A stretch of 11,026 nucleotides of DNA from SZUA-1535 sp964594175 (lineage in GTDB: Archaea; Aenigmatarchaeota; Aenigmatarchaeia; Aenigmatarchaeales; SZUA-1535). Where the stretch lies: assembly GCA_964594175.1 (NCBI GenBank), contig CAZQLM010000027.1, forward strand, positions 1 through 11,026. Direction: 5' to 3'. Each line of letters begins with the position of its first letter. The first letter of the stretch is position 1. The notes beneath the pieces are model-generated. The model did no database searches. It was not told the DNA's origin and was given only the letters and a program-made list of their open reading frames with translations. Made by a program: the position numbers and the translations under genes. Of this stretch, positions 1 to 6,146 are shown piece by piece.

Positions 1-534
1 TTCTTTTACTGGCATTCTTTGTGAAAGTTCTTCTATCGATGAAAGAAGCATTTCCATTCTTGTTTTTATTTCACTTTCGCTAACTATTTTGTGTTTCGTA
101 GCCTCTTCAACGAATTCTTCTATGTTCTTTACTTCAAATTCTTCTGCAAGTTTTCTGGCTTTTTCTCTGAACTCTTCCAAATTTTTTGCATCCTCTTCAT
201 AAAGACCTCCACAAGCTGCTATTGCGCCTACAGTTTTTCCTTCTATTTTTATCGGAACGAAAACAGCTGCATATCCAGCGTGACATTTTGCAATTAATGG
301 CTCTTCTCTTTTCCCTAACTGAGAAATTGCAAATTTTGCTGTTTCATCGCACCCTCTTTTTCCTTTTTCTGTGGACATTATCATTTCACAAATTTTAGGT
401 TTTTTCACGCTTTGAAGTAAAGGCTCTCCTTTGCTGTTTACTGTTACAACTATCGCGGCTCCGATAATTTCCGCGAAATCATCTTGCAATTTCTGAAGAA
501 CTTCCAGCACTTCTTTTCTTTTTTCATCTTCCAT
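1..534 (-). CDS. PocR-type sensory domain protein (3' end beyond window)
   Basis: Reading the minus strand from the ATG at 534-532 gives 178 uninterrupted codons to the window edge, so the C-terminus is missing. The core (about residues 20-112) looks like a PocR ligand-binding sensory domain. It has a Cys in KICEMI (C49), a KGKRGC segment ending in C62, the hallmark AKCHAGY (C84, H85, G87) followed by VPIKIEGKTVGAI, then C108-G-G. In this family the Cys/His residues form or surround the ligand site; the ligand here is unknown. Residues 113-178 are highly charged and probably helical. No DNA-binding or kinase domain is visible in the part seen, so this is either a stand-alone sensor or the N-terminus of a longer signalling protein. 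No signal peptide or membrane segment is present, so it is probably cytoplasmic. A TATA box lies about 27 bp upstream of the ATG, supporting a leaderless start. Confidence 0.75.
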   Translation of the reverse strand, partial: MEDEKRKEVLEVLQKLQDDFAEIIGAAIVVTVNSKGEPLLQSVKKPKICEMIMSTEKGKRGCDETAKFAISQLGKREEPLIAKCHAGYAAVFVPIKIEGKTVGAIAACGGLYEEDAKNLEEFREKARKLAEEFEVKNIEEFVEEATKHKIVSESEIKTRMEMLLSSIEELSQRMPVKE

Positions 535-569
535 AGTTTTTTAATTTTTTTCAGCAAGTTATAAATTTT
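535..569. promoter_or_regulatory. Compact divergent promoter, PocR gene / tgtA
   Basis: The 35 bp gap holds promoter elements for both directions. TTATAA at 559-564 (TTTATAACTT on the minus strand) is centred about 27 bp from the minus ATG at 534. A T/A-rich box, TTTTAATTTT around 540-548, is centred about 26 bp from the tgtA ATG at 570. Neither gene shows a Shine-Dalgarno sequence, so both are probably leaderless. The minus box is convincing; the plus box is weak. Confidence 0.5.
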
Positions 570-2279
570 ATGTATTTTGAAATTTTAGATAGGGATGCCG
601 GGGCAAGGTTATGCAAGCTTAAAGAAAACGGAAAGAAAATAAAAACTCCCTGCATCGCAATAGTGGTAAACCCGAATAGAATGGTTCTCCAGATTAAGGA
701 ACTGAAAAAAGCCGGCGTTGATCTAATAATCGCAAATTCGTATATTTTAATGAAAAGCAAGTTTAAAGAAGAAATAGAAGAAAAAGGATTACACAAGTTT
801 TTTCGCTGGAAAAATTTCATCTACACGGATTCTGGCACGTATCAAATGTTTTCTCGTGGAATTAAACACATAGACAATGCAAGTATTGTAAATTTTCAGA
901 GAAAAATAGGAAGCGATTTTATTACACCAGCAGATATTTTTACTCTACCAAATGAAAGCTTTAGCGTGGCTGAAAAAAAGCTTTTAGAAACATTTAAAAG
1001 GATAGAACAAGCAGCTTCATTAACGAGCAAATTCGTTCTTCCAATTCAGGGAGGAGCTCATTTAGAGCTAAGGAAAAAAGCTTGTAAGTTTGCAAATAAG
1101 TTTGAACCAAGAGTTTTTGCAATTGGTGGAATAGTACCTTTAATGAATTCTTACGAGTACATGAAGCTCGTTGAAATAATTCTAACTTGCAAGAGCTATC
1201 TTAAGCCGAATATCCCTGTGCACGCTTTTGGGGCAGGGCATCCGATAACGTTTGCTCTACTTGCTTGTTGCGGTGTGGATATTTTCGATAGCGCAATGTA
1301 TTCCATTGCCGCCAGAGAGGGAAGATATCTCACACCTTACGGAACGAAGCATATCGCGGAAATTAATGAATTTCCTTGTTCCTGCGAGGTTTGTAGAAAA
1401 TACGAACCGAGAGAAGTGAGAGAAATGAGCAAAACAGAGATGGAAAGAATTATTGCAAAGCATAACTTGTTCATAATTTTACAGGAAATAAAACTAATTC
1501 GCCAAAGCATTATGGAAAATTCGCTTTTTGAGCTCTTACAAATTAGAGCAAGAGCGCATGTTAAAATTTTACAGGCTCTAATTTTTATGCTTAAGAAGTT
1601 TAGAAAATATTTTATAGAACATGACGTATTTCCAAAGCCACGAGGAATTTTTTACAGTGGAACAGAAACTTTACTGAGGCCAGAGATAATTAAAGCAAAA
1701 GAAAAACTAAAAAACGTAGAAGCGGAAAGGATGGAAACAACTAAATCGAAAATATTTGGAGAAATCCCAAAAAATTTAGTTGCTGCTTATCCGTTTTTAC
1801 ATTTTCAGGGCTTTGAAGAATTTAAAGAGCCAAAAATTAATTGGAAAGTGTATTTCAGACTTTTACTGGATTATCAGTTCGGAAGAGGGGCTAGTAAGTG
1901 TATAAAGAACTTCGAGCTCGAACTGGCAAGAACCGGAAAACCAAGATTCGTCAAAGTAAAGGGGGAAAGAATAGGTACGATATCAGCGGAAACAGGATTT
2001 TTTATTCCAAACGCTAAAGGAGCCTTTCTTTTAAAAGATTTCATGAAAAAGATTACCGTGAAAAAAGAAGCAGAGGGGTTTGTTAGGAAAGGAAAAAACC
2101 TTTTAGCAAAATTTGCTTTACCAATAGACAGAATCTATCCCGGAGAAGAAGTTTTGGTACTCAATGAAAAAAATGAAATTATAGCATGCGGAAAAAGTTT
2201 AATGAATTCTAAGGAAATTAAATTTTTCAGAAGAGGAGCAGCGGTAAAAATTAGAGATGTTATATTAAGGTCTCAATAA
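570..2279 (+). CDS. tgtA: Archaeosine tRNA-ribosyltransferase (archaeal tRNA-guanine transglycosylase)
   Basis: The 569-residue product exchanges guanine 15 in the D-loop of archaeal tRNA for preQ0, the first tRNA-level step toward archaeosine. Catalytic-domain signatures are in order: TDSGTYQ (D87, general acid), PAD (D122), QGG (160-162), IGG (185-187), FGAGHP (220-225) and GVDIFDSA with the nucleophile D240. The zinc site CSCEVC plus a later His (C270, C272, C275, H298) is complete. FYSGTETLLRPEI near 361-373 matches the archaeal C-terminal extension, and residues about 495-568 form a PUA RNA-binding domain. The length is close to the usual archaeal enzyme (about 580). TGTYQ in place of the usual GG/AFQ-type motif is a mild variation. 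The start at 570 fits a leaderless transcript and an N-terminus typical of the family (FEILDRDAGARL). It lies 25 bp upstream of rubrerythrin and may be co-transcribed with it. Confidence 0.95.
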   Translation: MYFEILDRDAGARLCKLKENGKKIKTPCIAIVVNPNRMVLQIKELKKAGVDLIIANSYILMKSKFKEEIEEKGLHKFFRWKNFIYTDSGTYQMFSRGIKHIDNASIVNFQRKIGSDFITPADIFTLPNESFSVAEKKLLETFKRIEQAASLTSKFVLPIQGGAHLELRKKACKFANKFEPRVFAIGGIVPLMNSYEYMKLVEIILTCKSYLKPNIPVHAFGAGHPITFALLACCGVDIFDSAMYSIAAREGRYLTPYGTKHIAEINEFPCSCEVCRKYEPREVREMSKTEMERIIAKHNLFIILQEIKLIRQSIMENSLFELLQIRARAHVKILQALIFMLKKFRKYFIEHDVFPKPRGIFYSGTETLLRPEIIKAKEKLKNVEAERMETTKSKIFGEIPKNLVAAYPFLHFQGFEEFKEPKINWKVYFRLLLDYQFGRGASKCIKNFELELARTGKPRFVKVKGERIGTISAETGFFIPNAKGAFLLKDFMKKITVKKEAEGFVRKGKNLLAKFALPIDRIYPGEEVLVLNEKNEIIACGKSLMNSKEIKFFRRGAAVKIRDVILRSQ

Positions 2280-2304
2280 TAAAATAATTCTCAAGATGAT
2301 GAGA

Positions 2305-2874
2305 ATGAAAACATTAGAAAATCTCGTAGAAGCTTTTATAGGCGAAAGTCAGGCAAGAAACCGCTATACAATGTATGCAAAAATAGCGAAAAGAGAGGGG
2401 TTCGAACAAATAGCGGAAATTTTCGAAATAACGGCCGAGAATGAAAAAGAACATGCGAAATGGATTTTCCAAATGATACAGGAATTAAAGGGAGATGTGA
2501 ATGAAATAAATATAGAAGCAACAGCCCCTCTTATACTCGGGAATACAATAGAAAATCTTAAAGCAGGGATATCTGGCGAGAATTATGAGCATACAAGCAT
2601 GTATCCTGAATTTGCAAAAATTGCCGAAGAGGAAGGATTTCCGGAAATAGCTACTAGGTTGAGAGCGATAGCAGTAGCAGAAAAACATCATGAAGAAAGA
2701 TTTAGAAAACTTTTGGAGCTTGTTGAAAAGGGAAAGTTTTTTGAAAGAGATAAGGAAATAGAATGGGTTTGCAGGAAATGTGGCTATGTACATAAAGGCA
2801 AAACACCGCCAGAGAAATGCCCTTCCTGTGATCACCCAAAAAACTATTTTCAGAGAAAATGTGAGGAGTTTTAA
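2305..2874 (+). CDS. rbr: Rubrerythrin
   Basis: Rubrerythrin is a cytoplasmic non-haem di-iron peroxidase that reduces hydrogen peroxide in anaerobes and microaerophiles. Positions below are numbered from the upstream ATG at 2296. The N-terminal four-helix domain has both iron-binding half-sites: ESQARNRY (E17) with ENEKEH (E50, H53), and GENYEH (E98) with AEKHH (E129, H132). The C-terminal rubredoxin-like knuckle has CRKCGY and CPSCDHP (C159, C162, C175, C178). The length of about 190 is standard. Three ATGs (2296, 2299, 2305) are in frame. I prefer 2305 because family members commonly begin MKTLENL and an A/T-rich element (AATAATAAAAT) lies about 26 bp upstream; 2296 remains possible. The gene ends just before the 8-oxoguanine glycosylase, so the two probably form an oxidative-damage unit. 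Confidence 0.95.
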   Translation: MKTLENLVEAFIGESQARNRYTMYAKIAKREGFEQIAEIFEITAENEKEHAKWIFQMIQELKGDVNEINIEATAPLILGNTIENLKAGISGENYEHTSMYPEFAKIAEEEGFPEIATRLRAIAVAEKHHEERFRKLLELVEKGKFFERDKEIEWVCRKCGYVHKGKTPPEKCPSCDHPKNYFQRKCEEF

Positions 2875-2900
2875 CCGTGCGTTTTATTATTTTTCCTAAA

Positions 2901-2904
2901 GGTG
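2901..2904 (+). promoter_or_regulatory. Shine-Dalgarno GGTG deciding the ogg start
   Basis: GGTG sits 5 bp before the ATG at 2910 and matches the archaeal anti-SD core. It is one of the few good SD matches in the window, as expected for an internal operon gene. It favours 2910 over the in-frame GTG at 2877 or the ATG at 2916. Confidence 0.55.
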
Positions 2905-2909
2905 TTTTT

Positions 2910-3545
2910 ATGATAATGGAACTTATTAACAAAATAAAACATTTGCAAAATACAGAAGTTGGAAATCTTATAGAAAAAAGAATAAAAGAATTCGAAAAAA
3001 TCGGAAACTCTTCAAAGGAAAGAATTTTTTCAGAACTTTGTTTTTGTATACTTACTGCTAACTTCAATGCTGAGCGCGGAATAAAAATCCAGAAAGAACT
3101 AGAAAAAGGTTCTTTAAAATTGAACGGAAAACAACTTTCGAAAAAATTAAAAGAACTTGGTCATCGCTATCCAAATACGAGAGCAAGGTATATAGTTGAA
3201 GCGAGAAAAAAACTGAACGAATTAATGGAAATTTTACGTGAGAAAAACAAAAGCGAACTTGAAAAAAGAGAATGGTTGGTTAAAAATATAAAAGGACTCG
3301 GGTATAAAGAGGCAAGTCATTTCTTACGAAACATAGGCTATAAAAACCTTGCTATAATAGATTTTCACATTCTGGGCCTGCTTGTTAAAAATAATTTGAT
3401 TAAAGAAAAACCAAAAACTTTAACAAAAAAGAAATATCTTGAAATTGAAAGTGTGTTAAGGAATTTAGCAAAAAAGCTAAATATCACTTTGGCCGAGCTT
3501 GATTTGTATTTATGGTATTTGGAGACAAGAAAGGTGCTGAAATAA
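2910..3545 (+). CDS. ogg: 8-oxoguanine DNA glycosylase/AP lyase, Ogg2 family
   Basis: This bifunctional glycosylase/AP lyase removes 8-oxoguanine opposite C and nicks the abasic site. From the ATG at 2910 it has 211 residues, close to the roughly 207 of the Methanocaldococcus Ogg2. A helix-hairpin-helix region reads IKGLGYKEASHFLRNIGY, with K133 as the Schiff-base lysine. AIIDFHIL supplies the activating D151; the 18-residue K-to-D spacing equals that known for the family (K129/D147). The protein ends in a lysine (RKVLK), and the C-terminal Lys is the Ogg2 hallmark used in substrate recognition. LCFCILTANFNAE near 43-55 is also family-typical. A GTG at 2877 would add 11 residues (MRFIIFPKGVF), but the SD at 2901 points to 2910. 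It lies directly behind rubrerythrin. It ends 1 bp before the convergent membrane PH-domain gene. Confidence 0.9.
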   Translation: MIMELINKIKHLQNTEVGNLIEKRIKEFEKIGNSSKERIFSELCFCILTANFNAERGIKIQKELEKGSLKLNGKQLSKKLKELGHRYPNTRARYIVEARKKLNELMEILREKNKSELEKREWLVKNIKGLGYKEASHFLRNIGYKNLAIIDFHILGLLVKNNLIKEKPKTLTKKKYLEIESVLRNLAKKLNITLAELDLYLWYLETRKVLK

Positions 3546-3546
3546 T

Positions 3547-4065
3547 TTAACCATAAACTCCTAATGTAGATGAAGATGAATCACTTTTAGAAAAACGTTT
3601 AATAAGCTTCTGAACATATTGATAAGTTTCTTCTGGTTTTTCTATATAGCTTATTTTAACTTCTGGGCCTATTGAGCCAGCCGTGTTAATAAAAATACTT
3701 CCTGTATTCCAAATTCTTTCCCATACAGATTTTGTAAGAGTTATATCTGTTATTCTATCGTATCTTACAACCTTTTTAACAGTATTCAGAAAACCTTCAT
3801 AAAATTCTATTATATCCGAAAAAAATCTGTATTCTCTGGCTTTTAAATTCATATAAGAAACAAAAAGAGAAGCAAGAAGAATTAACAAATATAAGAGGAG
3901 TAATTTGTAGTGGGAAAGTTTTTATTCCAAATAAATTTGACATAAAAGCAAAAGGAATCACATAAAAACTAAGAAGAGCTAAAATAAGAAGTGTATAGAC
4001 AAAAGTCGGCAATAAGCTGCAATTATTTTTGGCTTTAAAACAAGATATGGCTTTTCGTTGTCCAT
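3547..4065 (-). pseudogene. Membrane PH-domain (YdbS/DUF304-like, bPH2) protein, two compensating frameshifts
   Basis: The reading starts at ATG 4065 (MDNEKPYLVLKP), typical for the family, then meets a TAG at 3981-3979. The middle continues in another frame from about 4023-4010 (TFVYTLLILALLSFYVI, first membrane helix), then returns to the original frame near 3921-3888 (YLLILLASLFVSY, second helix). From there 112 codons are open to the TAA at 3547. The soluble part is clearly a bacterial-type PH domain: YRFFSDIIEFYEGFL, YDRITDITL, ERIWNTGSIFINTAGS, EVKISYIEKPEE. Repaired, it would be 172 residues with two helices and the PH domain in the cytoplasm, the family's normal length and order. The -1 and +1 shifts can both be placed in A-runs. 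A clean TATA box 25-26 bp upstream suggests it was, or still is, transcribed. It may be a recent pseudogene or two sequence errors. Confidence 0.75.
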
Positions 4066-4086
4066 TTAATTTTTCAGAATCTTAAA

Positions 4087-4094
4087 AATATAAA
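4087..4094 (-). promoter_or_regulatory. TATA box of the PH-domain gene
   Basis: TTTATATT on the minus strand is centred 25.5 bp from the ATG at 4065 and has no competing start nearby. This is the spacing expected for a leaderless archaeal transcript and supports 4065 as the original start. Confidence 0.6.
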
Positions 4095-4158
4095 GTTTAT
4101 CCTTTGTTATTAGCAGAAAAATCAAAGAAACAAAATCATCTTTAAACTAATAGCAAAC

Positions 4159-4166
4159 TATATTAA
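4159..4166 (+). promoter_or_regulatory. TATA box of lysS
   Basis: CTATATTA is centred 26.5 bp upstream of the lysS ATG at 4189. The 22 bp between box and start are pyrimidine-rich with no Shine-Dalgarno match, so lysS is probably leaderless. The 4066-4188 gap shows nothing else beyond this box and the opposite one. Confidence 0.6.
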
Positions 4167-4188
4167 CTTTCTTGCTTATTTCTTTCTC

Positions 4189-5706
4189 ATGGCATTAAAG
4201 GATTTAGCAAAAGATAGGGTAGAGAAGCTAAAAGAATGTGTAGAAAATCTTGGAAACCCCTTTTTAGAAAAAAGATTTGAGAAAACCATTGACACAGAAA
4301 AATTTAATGAAAAATATTCTAAGCTAGAAAGTGATAAAGAAATAGAAGAAACTTGTAAACTTGCCGGTAGAGTGCTTAGTAAAAGAGAGCATGGAAAAAT
4401 AATTTTCGCAGATTTATGGGATGAAAAAGGCAAACTTCAAATTATTTTTCGAAAAGATAAAACAGAGAATTTCGGATATCTTGATTTATTAGAGCGTGGA
4501 GACATAATAGGCGTTGAAGGTTTTCCTTACAGAACTAAGCGTGGTGAGCTTAGCTTAGTAGTTAAACGATGGAAAATTCTTTCAAAAGCTATTCGTCCTT
4601 TGCCTCATGAATGGTTCGGCGTTAAGGATATTGAAACAAGATACAGAGAAAGATATCTTGATCTTATTCTAAATCCAGAAGAAAGAAATATGATTAGAGA
4701 AATTCACAGAATAACACAAACTATAAGAGAGTTTTTAAATAGCAAAGGTTTCATAGAAGTTTATACTCCAATTCTTCAACCTATTTATGGCGGAGCTTTT
4801 GCCAGACCCTTTAAAACATTTTTCCATGCTTTGGATGAGAAGCGCTATTTGAGAATAGCTCCAGAGCTTTATCTCAAACGATTGCTTGTTGGTGGTTTTG
4901 AAAAGGTTTACGAGTTTGCTCCTTGTTTCAGAAATGAAAGTATAGACGCTCAGCATAACCCTGAGTTCGTGCAAATAGAGCTCTACTGGGCTTATGCCGA
5001 TTATAACGATATGATGAATTTAGTAGAAGAGCTTTTAACTTATGTTGTTGAAAAAGTTAAGGGCGCTTTGGAAATTGAATATCAAGATAAAAAAATAGAT
5101 TTCTCACGGCCATGGAAAAGAATAAGGATAATAGATGCGATAAAAGAGTTTGGTAACATTGACGTTGAAAATCTTAGCGACGAGGAATTAAAAGAATTTG
5201 CCAGAAAACTTGGAATAGAAGCAGAAAGAAAAGGAGAAATAATAGAAAAATTATTTGATCATTTTGTAAAGGATAAACTAATCAATCCAACTTTTGTTAT
5301 CGATTTTCCTGCTGATATAACACCTTTAGCGAAAAGAACAAGTGATCCTAATTTTGCTGAGCGTTTTGAACTTTACATAGCAGGAATAGAGGTTTGCAAC
5401 GCCTATACTGAGCTTAATAATCCTGTTGAGCAGTACCTTCGCTTTAAAGAAGAAGAAGAGCTGAGAGCAAAAATCAAAAAAGAGGATTTCGAATTCATGC
5501 CGATGGACCGCGATTACGTTCGCGCTCTTGAGTATGCGATGCCTCCAGCAGCTGGTTTGGGTATTGGTTTATGGCGTTTGTTCATGATTCTCTGCAACAA
5601 ACCTTCTTTGAAAGAAGTTATTCTCTTTCCAGCGCTTGCTAAGGAAGAAAAAATAGAGCTAGTTAGCGAGATGTTTCCTGAGCTAAAGAAAATCTTAGGG
5701 TTATGA
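4189..5706 (+). CDS. lysS: Lysyl-tRNA synthetase, class II
   Basis: This enzyme charges tRNA-Lys using ATP. The 505-residue protein has an N-terminal OB-fold anticodon-binding domain (about 55-135; LAGRVLSKREHGKIIFADL) and then the class II catalytic domain. Motif 1 lies in FLNSKGFIEVYTPILQP, followed by GGAFARPF. LRIAPELYLKRLLVGG is LysRS-specific. Motif 2 is APCFRNESIDAQHNPEF with R248. ERFELYIAGIEVCNAYTELN belongs to the lysine/ATP site, and motif 3 is GLGIGLWRL with R463. Motif 3 normally has Asp or Glu before the Arg; here it is Trp (W462). Many archaea use the unrelated class I LysRS, so class II informs on lineage. The length matches bacterial and archaeal class II enzymes. The start at 4189 is supported by a TATA box 26.5 bp upstream. 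Its stop lies 8 bp from the end of a MNT pseudogene fragment. Confidence 0.95.
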   Translation: MALKDLAKDRVEKLKECVENLGNPFLEKRFEKTIDTEKFNEKYSKLESDKEIEETCKLAGRVLSKREHGKIIFADLWDEKGKLQIIFRKDKTENFGYLDLLERGDIIGVEGFPYRTKRGELSLVVKRWKILSKAIRPLPHEWFGVKDIETRYRERYLDLILNPEERNMIREIHRITQTIREFLNSKGFIEVYTPILQPIYGGAFARPFKTFFHALDEKRYLRIAPELYLKRLLVGGFEKVYEFAPCFRNESIDAQHNPEFVQIELYWAYADYNDMMNLVEELLTYVVEKVKGALEIEYQDKKIDFSRPWKRIRIIDAIKEFGNIDVENLSDEELKEFARKLGIEAERKGEIIEKLFDHFVKDKLINPTFVIDFPADITPLAKRTSDPNFAERFELYIAGIEVCNAYTELNNPVEQYLRFKEEEELRAKIKKEDFEFMPMDRDYVRALEYAMPPAAGLGIGLWRLFMILCNKPSLKEVILFPALAKEEKIELVSEMFPELKKILGL

Positions 5707-5713
5707 AAGTTAC

Positions 5714-5860
5714 TTATCTTTCTAAAAAATTAATTCCTTTAAATTTTTCGCTTACGATTATTAAGTCTATGTCGCTTGTTTCCAAAATTTTCATTTTTGG
5801 CTCTACTTCCAAAAAGTATTATCTTTCTATTTTTTTCAAAAAATCATTTAGCCAGACATT
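5714..5860 (-). pseudogene. MNT-type nucleotidyltransferase remnant
   Basis: The minus strand carries pieces of a minimal nucleotidyltransferase of the MntA (HEPN/MNT) type. WLNDFLKKIER starts near 5854. IILFGSRAKNE (around 5822-5791) holds the GSxA active-site motif but lies in the -1 frame. SDIDLIIVSEKFKGINFLER (5776-5717) holds the catalytic D-x-D and is back in the first frame. A TAA at 5716-5714 ends it where homologues continue for several tens of residues. No start codon survives in frame upstream. The fragment thus has two compensating single-base shifts and a lost C-terminus, the truncation falling right at the 3' end of lysS. MNT proteins are usually antitoxins paired with HEPN toxins; no HEPN gene is visible in the window. 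Confidence 0.65.
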
Positions 5861-5917
5861 TATTTTTTATTCGTGATTTTACCTGTTTTTATTTTATTTT
5901 TTCTGGAAAAGAAAAGC

Positions 5918-5989
5918 ATCAGGATAAAAAGATATATTGGAGAAAAAGGACAAGCGGTTATTCCTAAGGATATAAGAGAAACTTTATAA
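5918..5989 (+). pseudogene. AbrB/VapB-type antitoxin N-terminal fragment
   Basis: The codons from 5918 read IRIKRYIGEKGQAVIPKDIR, then ETL and TAA at 5987. This is the SpoVT-AbrB swapped-hairpin signature (KGQ-x-x-IPK-x-IRE) seen at the N-terminus of VapB-like antitoxins and AbrB regulators. Homologues continue with a GIKPGD-type segment that is absent here. The first codon is ATC, where a family member would have ATG-AGG-ATA; a single base change could have removed the start. It is followed directly by a VapC-like fragment in the same orientation, as in intact vapBC operons. Confidence 0.6.
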
Positions 5990-5994
5990 AACCT

Positions 5995-6146
5995 TTTTTT
6001 GACGCAAGAGAATGGGTTGAATTGCAAATTGGAATATGGTTGCATATACTTCTTGGCTTTCGTGGGATGAATTTGTTTTGGTTATTTCACGAACTTTAGG
6101 AAAGGAGATTGCTATTGAAGAAGGAAAAAATTTATCTTTTTGTTTT
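5995..6146 (+). pseudogene. VapC-type PIN toxin, internal fragment
   Basis: AREWVELQI (about 6004-6030) in one frame is followed, in the +2 frame from 6039, by VAYTSWLSWDEFVLVISRTL and GKEIAIEEGKNLSF, ending near 6140. This resembles the middle of archaeal VapC PIN ribonucleases, where an AYTS-x-L-T-x-DE segment supplies an acidic catalytic residue before a long helix. The N-terminal DTN-type aspartate region and the C-terminal acidic residues are missing. The frame change lies between about 6028 and 6039. The similarity stops at the 3' end of the convergent gene at 6147. This is recognition by eye and the boundaries are approximate. Confidence 0.5.

Noticed and set aside
91..398. Two small plus-strand ORFs of about 70 codons
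   Set aside because: They lie antisense to the PocR-domain gene, which has clear family motifs. Their hydrophobic composition is a reverse-strand artefact.
3547..4065. Programmed ribosomal frameshifting in the PH-domain gene
   Set aside because: Two opposite shifts would be needed with no slippery site plus structure visible. Decay or base errors are simpler.
5776..5967. A 63-codon plus-strand ORF downstream of lysS
   Set aside because: Its sequence is antisense to the MNT fragment and out of frame with the AbrB fragment, and shows no family features.
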